Assembly (NCBI RefSeq): GCF_947179115.1
Contig: NZ_CAMXCI010000002.1
Span: 248,001 to 312,000 of the forward strand
Direction of reading: 5' to 3'
DNA: 64,000 nt
Source of the DNA: Commensalibacter papalotli
Lineage (GTDB): Bacteria > Pseudomonadota > Alphaproteobacteria > Acetobacterales > Acetobacteraceae
The notes under the pieces were generated by a model. It was not told the DNA's origin and made no database searches. It saw only the letters and a program-made list of their open reading frames with translations. The position numbers and the translations under genes were made by a program. Of this stretch, positions 45,713 through 54,030 are shown in pieces; positions within the stretch are counted from its first letter, which is position 1, and each line of letters starts with the position of its first letter.

Positions 45713-46921
45713 ATGTCAGTAGAAATTAAAGTACCACAACTTGGAGAAAGTATCTCTGTAGCGACAATTGCTAAATGGTTGAAACAACCAGGTGAGCATG
45801 TTGAAATGGATGAAGCAGTTGTTGAGCTGGAAACAGATAAGGTAAGTGTTGAAGTGGCAGCACCCCAAGCAGGCGCTTTGGGCAATCATTTGGTTTCAGA
45901 AGGAGACGAGGTAGAGGTTGGTGCTATACTGACAACAATTGAGGCGGGTGGTTCTAAACCTGTGGCTGCACCAACAGCACCAAAGTCCGTAGAACCTCCT
46001 AAGGTCTTAGAGGTCGAAGCTCAGATAACAGAAACACATCAACCTATGCCTGCTGCACGTAAAATGATGGAAGAAAAACAAATTGCAGCATCTCAGATTG
46101 GGCATGGTACAGGTAAAGATGGCCGTATTACGCGTGATGATGTGGTTAATTTTGTTGCTGGTGGTGGTTCTAAACCAGCAGTTGCAAATGTTGCGGCGGT
46201 TTCTACACGTCGAGATGATCCTCGTGAAGAACGTGTAAAAATGACTCGCTTACGTCGTACAATTGCACGGCGTTTAAAAGATGCCCAAGAGACAGCAGCG
46301 ATGCTGACCACTTTTAATGAAGTGAACATGTCTGCGGTTATGAAATTGCGTAGTCAGTATAAAGATGCATTTAATAAAAAACACGAAGGTGCGCGCCTTG
46401 GGTTTATGTCATTTTTCGTAAAAGCAACAATTTCTGCTTTACAAGAATATCCAGCTATTAATGCTCAAATTGATGGGGAAGATGTGATTTATCGCAATTT
46501 TGTTAATATGGGAATTGCGGTTGGTGGCCCTAATGGTTTGGTTGTACCAGTATTACGTGATGCTGATCAAATGAGTTTTGCGGACATCGAAAGCAATATT
46601 ATTGGTTTTGCGCAAAAAGCTAAAAATAATCAGTTAAAGTTAGATGATTTATCAGGAGGTACTTTTTCCATAACCAATGGTGGAATATATGGGTCGTTGA
46701 TGTCTACCCCGATTATTAATATGCCTCAATCAGGTATTTTGGGTATGCATGCGATCAAAGAGCGCCCTATTGCTGAAAATGGTCAAGTGGTCATTCGTCC
46801 CATGATGTATTTGGCACTTTCTTATGATCATCGTATTGTTGATGGTAAAGAGGCGGTGAGTTTCTTGGTCCATATTAAGGACAGAATTGAGCATCCAGAG
46901 CGTTTATTACTTGATGTCTAA
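45713..46921 (+). CDS. sucB: Dihydrolipoyl succinyltransferase E2 component
   Basis: A 402-residue E2. Lipoyl domain residues 1-76 with lipoyl Lys43 in ELETDKVSVEV; a short linker; peripheral E3-binding domain about 105-142 (PAARKMMEEKQIAASQIGHG); catalytic domain from about 175 with the active-site YDHRIVDGKEAVSFL near the C-terminus. It accepts succinyl from SucA and forms succinyl-CoA. It sits between sucA and lpd. Confidence 0.96.
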   Translation: MSVEIKVPQLGESISVATIAKWLKQPGEHVEMDEAVVELETDKVSVEVAAPQAGALGNHLVSEGDEVEVGAILTTIEAGGSKPVAAPTAPKSVEPPKVLEVEAQITETHQPMPAARKMMEEKQIAASQIGHGTGKDGRITRDDVVNFVAGGGSKPAVANVAAVSTRRDDPREERVKMTRLRRTIARRLKDAQETAAMLTTFNEVNMSAVMKLRSQYKDAFNKKHEGARLGFMSFFVKATISALQEYPAINAQIDGEDVIYRNFVNMGIAVGGPNGLVVPVLRDADQMSFADIESNIIGFAQKAKNNQLKLDDLSGGTFSITNGGIYGSLMSTPIINMPQSGILGMHAIKERPIAENGQVVIRPMMYLALSYDHRIVDGKEAVSFLVHIKDRIEHPERLLLDV

Positions 46922-46974
46922 TCATTTCATATATCCGATATTATTCTTATTGTAAAAGAAGGAAATTGATCCTG

Positions 46975-48690
46975 ATGGCTGAGAAAATCGTAGTTCCTGT
47001 TCTAGGCGAAAGTATTACTTCTGCTGTTGTTTCTAAATGGTTAAAGCAACCAGGAGAGTCGATCAGTGCTGATGAAGCTTTGATAGAGTTGGAAACGGAT
47101 AAGGTGAATGTTGAAGTTCCAGCCCCTGTTGCAGGGATCGTTGGGCAGCATCAAGTCGCTGTTGGTGATGAGGTTGCGGTAGGTGCATTATTGGTAACGA
47201 TTGGAGATACAGCTGAAGCTGGGGCTTCTATTAATACTGCGGTAGAGGTTCCCTCTGTTACTGAAGTAAAGCAGGAGTCTATTACTGCAAATCAAAATAA
47301 TGATGCTGAATATGATTTAATTGTCATTGGTGCGGGCCCTGGTGGATACGTGGCGGCTATTCGTGCTGCACAGTTAGGCATGAAGGTGGCTTGTGTTGAA
47401 AAAAAGAAAACACTGGGTGGAACATGTTTAAATGTTGGATGTATTCCATCCAAAGCTTTGCTTTATGCTTCTGAACAATATGAAGCTGCGCACAAACGAT
47501 TGGCTGATCTTGGTGTCATTGTCAAAGATGTAAAGCTTGATCTAGCCAAGATGCAATCTCATAAAGATGCTGTGATTAATGCCAATGTTGCTGGGATAGA
47601 ATTTCTGTTAAAGAAAAACAAAATTACATGGTTAAAGGGTTCTGCAACGATTACAGCCCCAGGTCAAGTAAGCATTGATGGTAAAGAACATACAGCGCGT
47701 ACCATTGTTATTGCGACAGGCAGTGAATCTGTATCTTTGCCTAACGTAGATGTTGATGAAAAGCACGTTGTTACGTCTACTGGTGCTTTGAGTCTTGAAA
47801 AAGTGCCAGAGCATATGGTTGTGATTGGTGGTGGTGTTATTGGTGTAGAGCTTGGCAGTGTATGGCATCGTTTGGGTGCCAAGGTGACTATTGTAGAGTA
47901 TTTTGATCGTCTTTTGCCTGGTTTTGATAAAGAAGTATCTCTTAGTTTTGCCAAAATTTTAGAAAAGCAAGGAATGCAGTTGAAACTTGCGCATAAAGTT
48001 GAAAAGCTTGAGAGAAAAGGCAAAGAGTCCCAAATTACGATCAGCAATATTGGAGGTGATCACAAAGAAACCCTTTCTGCGGATGTGGTTTTGGTTTCAG
48101 TGGGTCGTAAACCGGTTACTCAAGGGCTAGGATTAGAAGCTTTAGGTGTGGCTTTGGACGAAAAAGGACGTATTCAAACGAATGCACAGTTCCAAACCAA
48201 TATTGCTGGGATTTATGCGATTGGCGACGTTATAGCTGGCCCAATGTTGGCGCATAAAGCTGAAGAAGAGGGTGTTGCAATTGCCGAGCTTTTGGCTGGG
48301 AAAAAACCGCATATTGACTATGGGCTTATTCCGGGTGTGGTTTATACTGACCCAGAAATTGCGATGGTCGGGAAAACCGAGGAAGTATTAAAAGCGGAAT
48401 CTGTTGAATATAGTGTTGGTAAATTTCCATTTAGTGCCAATGGCCGTGCCAGAGCGATGAATCAAACTGAGGGCTTTGTTAAAATTTTGGCTGATAAACG
48501 TACAAACAAAGTATTAGGTGCGCATCTTATTGGTCCTCATTGCAGTGAATTGATTGCTGAGATTGTATTGGCAATGAATTTTGGGGCTTCTGCGGAAGAT
48601 ATTGCGTTAACTTGTCACGCGCATCCGACATTGACAGAATCGATCAAAGAAGCGGCTTTGGGAACACAGAAAAGATCAATTCACATGTAA
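46975..48690 (+). CDS. lpd: Dihydrolipoyl dehydrogenase E3 with N-terminal lipoyl domain
   Basis: A 571-residue E3 of fused type. Residues 1-76 form a lipoyl domain with Lys43 in ELETDKVNVEV, very like the SucB lipoyl domain (both have GESI near residue 11 and SKWLKQPGE/AKWLKQPGE at 20-28). A linker about 77-115 leads to the FAD fold VIGAGPGGYVAA, the redox cysteines in GGTCLNVGCIPSK, the NAD fold VVIGGGVIGVELGS, and the C-terminal CHAHPTLTESIKEAAL with the catalytic His-Glu pair. ATG 46975 follows AAGGAAATTG. A TTG at 46966 adds three residues. It reoxidises lipoyl groups of the complex. Confidence 0.95.
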   Translation: MAEKIVVPVLGESITSAVVSKWLKQPGESISADEALIELETDKVNVEVPAPVAGIVGQHQVAVGDEVAVGALLVTIGDTAEAGASINTAVEVPSVTEVKQESITANQNNDAEYDLIVIGAGPGGYVAAIRAAQLGMKVACVEKKKTLGGTCLNVGCIPSKALLYASEQYEAAHKRLADLGVIVKDVKLDLAKMQSHKDAVINANVAGIEFLLKKNKITWLKGSATITAPGQVSIDGKEHTARTIVIATGSESVSLPNVDVDEKHVVTSTGALSLEKVPEHMVVIGGGVIGVELGSVWHRLGAKVTIVEYFDRLLPGFDKEVSLSFAKILEKQGMQLKLAHKVEKLERKGKESQITISNIGGDHKETLSADVVLVSVGRKPVTQGLGLEALGVALDEKGRIQTNAQFQTNIAGIYAIGDVIAGPMLAHKAEEEGVAIAELLAGKKPHIDYGLIPGVVYTDPEIAMVGKTEEVLKAESVEYSVGKFPFSANGRARAMNQTEGFVKILADKRTNKVLGAHLIGPHCSELIAEIVLAMNFGASAEDIALTCHAHPTLTESIKEAALGTQKRSIHM

Positions 48691-48778
48691 TCTTATAGAA
48701 TATTGTTTTCTTTGCTTTTACATTCTATTAAGCTACATTTTTTAAAGTTTGACCGAATAGATTTAAGGAGAAGCAGGG

Positions 48779-49768
48779 ATGAAGCATAGTGTTATTGCTG
48801 TCAGTATGATTGGTGGATTAGCCATCTTGGCACAAATACAAACGCATGCAGTCCCTGCTTCTTTTGATATCAGAGACGATATTAAAGGTCTGGAAGATAG
48901 TTTGCCTCAAAGTTCTATTCCTGATCCGCAAGCCAATCGTTCTTATGTTCATTTTTATGAATATGCTGATCCAAATATTTCTTTATTTAAGAAGGATCAT
49001 GAATTGCATGGCTTGCCTCCTTTACCTTCTTTAACTGAAGAGCAAGCCTATCAAGAGGCAGAAAAAATTACAGCACAGCTTAAAAAATCAGTGCCGAATG
49101 CTATTATTTATTCTGCTCAGCGTAATAAAAAATGGGTCGCTCTTGCCAAAGAAGAAATGGAGCGTAAAGGCCCTCCCGTCAAAAGAGCTCAGTTGTTGAT
49201 TGTTGTTGATCGTAATCCCAAAGTGCAAGAGTTGTGTTTTGTCTTGGCTTTGCCTAAAGGGCAGGGGGAATGGAAAGCTTTGGGTGGAGGAAAGGTTTCT
49301 ACGGGTAATACTGGGCGCAAGCTTTATTATATTACACCAACGGGTGTATTTTATAATACAATTGAGCGTATTGGTTATCGTGCCTTGGGCACCAAGAATA
49401 AAAATGGTATTCGTGGTAATGGTATCAAAGGAATGCGAGTTTGGGATTTTGGATGGCAGTGGGCAGAGAAAGGTTGGTTGCCAAGCAGAGAAAAAGGACA
49501 AATTCGTTTAGAAATGCATGCAACAGATCCTGATTATTTAGAGCAACGTCTGGGGCATCCTGCGTCCGAGGGTTGTATAAGAGTTGCTACCAAAATGAAT
49601 GAATTTATTGATCAGAATGGTATCATTGACGTGCTATATAATCAAGCAGCACACAAAGATAAGCGTTTTAGCTCAGTTTTGTTAAGACAACGACAATCAA
49701 CTCCACTAGCAGGGGACAAGCTGGTTGTAGTAGATTCTTCTCAGAGTATTGATCTACAAGGTAACTAA
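48779..49768 (+). CDS. L,D-transpeptidase (YkuD domain), exported
   Basis: A 329-residue protein with a signal peptide (about residues 1-25, cut near QTHA). The YkuD domain (about residues 135-285) ends in LEMHATDPDYLEQRLGHPAS followed by SEGCIRV, which holds the SxGCxR catalytic motif (Cys near residue 265) and the upstream His. The usual His of SHGC is replaced by Glu, which is tolerated in some members. A role in L,D cross-linking of peptidoglycan or lipoprotein attachment is expected. AAGGAGAAGC precedes the ATG. Convergent with the next gene, five bases apart. Confidence 0.85.
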   Translation: MKHSVIAVSMIGGLAILAQIQTHAVPASFDIRDDIKGLEDSLPQSSIPDPQANRSYVHFYEYADPNISLFKKDHELHGLPPLPSLTEEQAYQEAEKITAQLKKSVPNAIIYSAQRNKKWVALAKEEMERKGPPVKRAQLLIVVDRNPKVQELCFVLALPKGQGEWKALGGGKVSTGNTGRKLYYITPTGVFYNTIERIGYRALGTKNKNGIRGNGIKGMRVWDFGWQWAEKGWLPSREKGQIRLEMHATDPDYLEQRLGHPASEGCIRVATKMNEFIDQNGIIDVLYNQAAHKDKRFSSVLLRQRQSTPLAGDKLVVVDSSQSIDLQGN

Positions 49769-49773
49769 TTCAT

Positions 49774-50358
49774 TCAAGATAAGTTTGGTTGTTTATGTTT
49801 TATGGTGCCTAATAATGTATGTAAGCAGCTTTGTTGTTGATAAATAAAAGATGGATTATGTACTGATTTCAAAATAGTCGCTAAATGGAGTTTTTCATTT
49901 TTATCAAGGCTAGGCGCCTTACAAATCATATCGATATTGTTTAATGTTGAATCAGTTAAGGATAAATTTTGTAAGATAATACTAGGATTGATGAATAACG
50001 CATGTGCTATTGCATGATTTAGCTGTGTTTTCAGTCTGGTAGGGGTATGAGGAAGAATATTGGGAATTAAATTAGCCCATTCTTTGTTACCTTTGTAAAT
50101 TTCATGAATAATGTTTTTCCACTCGTAATAATTTGTAATTTGCTTTGCGATTAATTGTGGAGTTTGTTGATCTACCGTTTTGTAAGGTTGATTATAGGAT
50201 AAAGTTTGCTTTTGCTGATATTGTTTAGTAGAGAAATGAGCAGCAAAATTTTTATTTTGATTAGTATAGTAATGTGTATGTGTGAGTACAACTATTAAGA
50301 ATATTATAGGAAACAAAATTATTATGGATCGAACGAAGTGAAATAATGGTTTTTTCAT
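49774..50358 (-). CDS. Membrane-anchored hypothetical protein
   Basis: A 194-residue protein with an N-terminal anchor (about residues 9-27) and a polar, Gln/Asn/Tyr-rich periplasmic part with several leucine helices (LIPNILPHTPTRLKTQLNHA) and two cysteines (ICKAP, SCLHT). I do not recognise a family. It is convergent with the L,D-transpeptidase and divergent from the DUF3126 gene. A clear anchor and a full-length frame support that it is real. Confidence 0.55.
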   Translation of the reverse strand: MKKPLFHFVRSIIILFPIIFLIVVLTHTHYYTNQNKNFAAHFSTKQYQQKQTLSYNQPYKTVDQQTPQLIAKQITNYYEWKNIIHEIYKGNKEWANLIPNILPHTPTRLKTQLNHAIAHALFINPSIILQNLSLTDSTLNNIDMICKAPSLDKNEKLHLATILKSVHNPSFIYQQQSCLHTLLGTIKHKQPNLS

Positions 50359-50503
50359 AAGCTTTTCAATATAATCACATGAATAATAAAATTATTTAAA
50401 TTGTTGGATTAAAAAATGGCAGAATAATGGTATAAACTTAGCAAAAGATTGTTTTTAATCTAAGCCATTTTTCTTGTTGCTAAATTAGAGGAGTAAAATA
50501 GGG

Positions 50504-50731
50504 ATGCCTATACAACCAAAAGAAGCTGAAACCTTAGAAAGTTATTTACAAAAAAAATTAGGAAGTAATTGTTTGAAAGTAGTTTTGCCCAAACGTGTTG
50601 GGCAACCTGTCGAATTATGTATTCAAAATAGCAAAGCCTTAGAGTCAATTGGTACGATTTACCGTGATGAAGATGAAGGCGAAGTTTCTTATGCGATCTC
50701 TCTGACTGTTTTAGAAGAAGATTTGACTTAG
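50504..50731 (+). CDS. DUF3126 family protein
   Basis: A 75-residue protein: PKEAETLESYLQKKLGS then a central VVLPKRVGQPVELCIQN, and ending EDEGEVSYAISLTVLEEDL. This matches the small alphaproteobacterial DUF3126 family, whose function is unknown. AGAGGAG precedes the ATG by about nine bases. Confidence 0.85.
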   Translation: MPIQPKEAETLESYLQKKLGSNCLKVVLPKRVGQPVELCIQNSKALESIGTIYRDEDEGEVSYAISLTVLEEDLT

Positions 50732-50743
50732 GATAACTTTGTT

Positions 50744-51307
50744 TTATTGATCTGATTGTTTAAAAAGTTGGAAAGTACGCTGTTCTGAAAATCTAAAGGA
50801 GGTTACTTTCCACTTCCAATCTTCAAGGCGTAATGTCATTTGAATTGGGTCATCCTTTGCTTCTCCTGGAATTACGATCACTGCACGCAATGACGTTGGG
50901 GATAAAAAACGGATTTGAGTTGCCATAAAAGATTGTAATAATGCTCGAGCCGTTGATATATTTTGTCGAGATGCATCTTGTTTGATTCGATTAATAAATT
51001 TGGTTAAATTATCAGGGGTCAAATTGTGATCAACAGCGTTGGAAACCGCTGTGACCGCAAAAGAATTTCCAAAATCTGGCAAATCGTCCTCTGAAGAAGG
51101 GATGTTTTGAATTGCTTTGGCAAGGTCAGTTTGTAGGTTGTTTTTGATCGAGTGCCAGTCTAAATAGGTTAATAATTTTTTTGTATCATGCGTTTCAATG
51201 GCTTTGGTAATAGACCATAATGTCATATAAGGATATGCAATATAAAGTCCACCTAGAAAAGCGAGTATAAAAATAAGCTTCCATTTTTTTAAAAATGAAA
51301 AAAACAT
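50744..51307 (-). CDS. DUF2939 family membrane-anchored protein
   Basis: A 187-residue protein with a basic N-terminus, one membrane helix (about residues 10-27), then YPYMTLWSITKAIETHDTKKLLTYLDW, the DUF2939 hallmark, and a C-terminal beta segment (MTLRLEDWKWKVTSFRF) resembling a lipoprotein-like sandwich. Function unknown; probably periplasm-facing. It is convergent with DUF3126 (12 bases). Confidence 0.8.
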   Translation of the reverse strand: MFFSFLKKWKLIFILAFLGGLYIAYPYMTLWSITKAIETHDTKKLLTYLDWHSIKNNLQTDLAKAIQNIPSSEDDLPDFGNSFAVTAVSNAVDHNLTPDNLTKFINRIKQDASRQNISTARALLQSFMATQIRFLSPTSLRAVIVIPGEAKDDPIQMTLRLEDWKWKVTSFRFSEQRTFQLFKQSDQ

Positions 51308-51629
51308 TGAGTATTCCTTGAGCGTAAAGTTATATCTTTTAAGGTGGCGATATAATAAAATGAATATGTATAATGGTATAGCATATATTTTATCAAAAGG
51401 ATGATATAGTAATATATACCAAAAGTGTTATAGTAATTCTGGTGAAAATGATACGATTTATAATCTTTTTACAAAAATCGATCTCTAGGATAATGGAATG
51501 TGTATATAAATAATCTTAAGATGTAATATTAACATTAGATCATTTTTATATTATTAATAAAGAGGCCTATAAAATTATTTATTCACTTTTCGAAATAAAA
51601 AAATTTATATCTGTGAAAGATAGGATCGT
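51308..51629. other. A+T-rich spacer between divergent genes
   Basis: About 320 bases between the DUF2939 gene and the SH3-domain gene. No gene or convincing RNA structure is visible. It likely holds both promoters; boxes cannot be assigned safely in this A+T-rich stretch. Confidence 0.5.
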
Positions 51630-52451
51630 ATGAAATATTGTTTTTCTAAATACTCTATACCTAAAATTGTGACCCAATATAAAACTGGTGCAGCTTTTGT
51701 ACTGGCTTTATTAGCTGGAGGTTTGACTTTTCCTTTTTCTGGACATGCACAAACCCAACAAGAAAAACAATATATACCTGCAGCCCCTGCATCATCTCAG
51801 GCTGTAACACCACAAAATGGTAATTTACCTGCGGTAAGTGGTAATGGGCAAATTCTTCCTTCTGCGGGAGATGCTGCTGAAAAAGGTGCTGTTTCTGGAA
51901 AACCCATACCTTATTTTTTGTCTCTACGCGCAGATGAAGTCAATATGCGAGCAGGGCCAGGATCACGTTACCCAATTATTTGGACGTATCATCGTCGCAA
52001 TATGCCAGTTAAAGTCACAAGAGAGTTTGATATCTGGCGTTTAGTTGAAGATGCTGATGGTCAGAAAGGCTGGATTCAGCAAGCTATTTTATCTGGAGGC
52101 CGTTCTTTTATTATTTTAGGAGAGCCCCTGTCTGTTGGTCAGGAAGTTCCTGACCAAAACAAGGACAAGGATAAAGATAAAAAGAAAAGTGAACACATGG
52201 ACAGTCGTATTGTTGGATATATTGCCGATGCTCAATCGATACAGCCAGGTAAAAACAGTATTATTGTCAGAGCTGAACCCAAAGATACAGCAGCACCTGT
52301 AGCTGTTTTAAAGCCAGGGGTTGTTGGTAATATTAAATCATGTCCATCAGGTTCACAGTGGTGCAATGTTGCCATTAAAGGATACAATGGTTGGATACCA
52401 CGAGATAGTTTTTGGGGAATTACACCTCAAGAAGTGATTGAAGCACATTAA
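51630..52451 (+). CDS. Exported bacterial SH3-domain protein
   Basis: A 273-residue protein with a long signal (about residues 18-41, cut near SGHAQ), a Ala/Pro/Gln-rich linker, a first SH3_3 domain at about residues 92-150 (ADEVNMRAGPGSRYPIIWTY with GWIQQAILSG), a highly charged Asp/Lys linker (about 172-187) and a second SH3-like repeat (about 205-262: IIVRAEPKDTAAPVAVLKPG with GWIPRDSFWG). Such proteins usually bind the cell wall or act in envelope homeostasis. It stands alone upstream of pyk. Confidence 0.85.
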   Translation: MKYCFSKYSIPKIVTQYKTGAAFVLALLAGGLTFPFSGHAQTQQEKQYIPAAPASSQAVTPQNGNLPAVSGNGQILPSAGDAAEKGAVSGKPIPYFLSLRADEVNMRAGPGSRYPIIWTYHRRNMPVKVTREFDIWRLVEDADGQKGWIQQAILSGGRSFIILGEPLSVGQEVPDQNKDKDKDKKKSEHMDSRIVGYIADAQSIQPGKNSIIVRAEPKDTAAPVAVLKPGVVGNIKSCPSGSQWCNVAIKGYNGWIPRDSFWGITPQEVIEAH

Positions 52452-52543
52452 GTTATTTGAGAATCAATTTTTATCTATGTTTATTGTTATAAAAACAAAA
52501 TAACTATGATTCATTAATTTAGAATATATAAGGAATTAGATAC

Positions 52544-53989
52544 ATGGCTGATAAAATTAATTTATTAAGAAGTCGTCGTACAAAGATTGTTTCTACTTTG
52601 GGACCAGCATCTTCAACAAAAGAAATGATTAAGACTTTATTTATCGCTGGTGTGGATGTTTTTCGCCTGAATTTTTCTCATGGTTCTCATGAGGAGCAAG
52701 CTGCACGTTATCATATTATTCGTGAACTTGAAAAAGAGACAGGCAAAGTTATCGGTGTTCTTGCTGATATTCAAGGACCAAAATTACGCGTTGGTGATTT
52801 CAAAGAAGGTAAAGTTATCCTTAAAACTGGCGCAACATTCCGTTTGGATTTAGATAAAACCTTGGGAAATGAAGAGCGCGTTTGTTTACCTCATCCAGAA
52901 ATTATCAATAGTGCAGAGCCTGGATGTCGTTTATTACTTGATGATGGTAAGCTATGTTTGATCGTTCGTAAAGTTGGTAAAGATTTCCTAGAAACAGAAG
53001 TTCTCGTTGGTGGTCCTTTATCTAATCATAAAGGGGTTAATGTTCCTGATATGATTTTACCAATTCCTGCATTAACTGAAAAAGATCATAAAGATCTTAA
53101 ATTTGCATTGGAATTAGGGGTTGATTTCATTGGACTTTCTTTTGTTCAACGTCCAGAAGATGTTCAAGAAGCCAAAGATATTTCCAATGGTCGTGCGTGG
53201 ATTGTGACCAAAATGGAAAAACCACAAGCAATGCAAAATATCGATGCGATTTTAGAATTAACTGATGGTGTTATGGTTGCTCGTGGTGATCTTGGGGTTG
53301 AAATGCCTCCTGAAGAAGTGCCATTGGCTCAAATTAAAATTATTCGTAAAGCACGTAGTTTGGGTAAACCGGTTATTGTTGCAACGCAAATGTTGGAAAG
53401 TATGATTAGTTCTCCTACACCAACACGTGCTGAGGCTTCTGATATTGCAACAGCTGTATTTGAAGGGGCGGACGCTGTGATGCTTTCTGCAGAAAGTGCT
53501 GCTGGTCAATACCCAAAAGAAGCTGTTGCTATTATGGATCGTATTATTTCTCGTGTTGAAAAAGACGAAGAGTGGCGTAAATTAATGGAAGCAACTCGTG
53601 AACAGCCTCGTCATAATGTTGCTGATGCGATTGTGGCTGCTGCTCAAACTATTTGTAATACTTTGGAAACACCTGCTGTTGTTGCTTTTACAAGAAGAGG
53701 AAAAACAGCTCAACGTATGTCAAGAGAACGTCCTAATTCAGTAATTTTCGGCGTAACACCTACAATGGATTCAGCAAGAAAGCTCGCTTTGGTTTGGGGT
53801 GTGCATCCATATCATTCTATTACAGTTGATAATCCAGCTTGTAGTGTTGAAGATATGGTATCAGAAGCTTCTCGTATTGTTGAAAGTTACCAAGTGGTGA
53901 AAAAAGGTGATCATATGGTTGTGATTGCTGGTATGCCTTTTGGTCAAGCTGGCAGTACAAATCTTATTCGTGTTATTGATATCAATTAA
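52544..53989 (+). CDS. pyk: Pyruvate kinase
   Basis: A 481-residue enzyme with RRTKIVSTLGPASSTKEMI at the start, NFSHGSHEEQA, LADIQGPKLRVG, the catalytic IVTKMEKPQAMQNIDAIL (about 220-237), and VMVARGDLGVEM with IVATQMLESMI. It transfers phosphate from PEP to ADP. AAGGAATTAG precedes the ATG. It is followed by an intrinsic terminator that overlaps the 3' end of the convergent kinase gene. Confidence 0.96.
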   Translation: MADKINLLRSRRTKIVSTLGPASSTKEMIKTLFIAGVDVFRLNFSHGSHEEQAARYHIIRELEKETGKVIGVLADIQGPKLRVGDFKEGKVILKTGATFRLDLDKTLGNEERVCLPHPEIINSAEPGCRLLLDDGKLCLIVRKVGKDFLETEVLVGGPLSNHKGVNVPDMILPIPALTEKDHKDLKFALELGVDFIGLSFVQRPEDVQEAKDISNGRAWIVTKMEKPQAMQNIDAILELTDGVMVARGDLGVEMPPEEVPLAQIKIIRKARSLGKPVIVATQMLESMISSPTPTRAEASDIATAVFEGADAVMLSAESAAGQYPKEAVAIMDRIISRVEKDEEWRKLMEATREQPRHNVADAIVAAAQTICNTLETPAVVAFTRRGKTAQRMSRERPNSVIFGVTPTMDSARKLALVWGVHPYHSITVDNPACSVEDMVSEASRIVESYQVVKKGDHMVVIAGMPFGQAGSTNLIRVIDIN

Positions 53990-54001
53990 TTAACCAGATT
54001 A

Positions 54002-54030
54002 AAAAAGAGAGGGGCTACTCCTCTCTTTTT
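54002..54030. terminator. Intrinsic terminator of pyk, symmetrical
   Basis: AAAAAGAGAGG (54002-54012) pairs with CCTCTCTTTTT (54020-54030) across seven bases. The T-run makes it a plus-strand terminator 13 bases after pyk. The A-run on the other side lets it act for the minus-strand kinase as well. The right arm encodes the last residues of that kinase. Confidence 0.88.
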
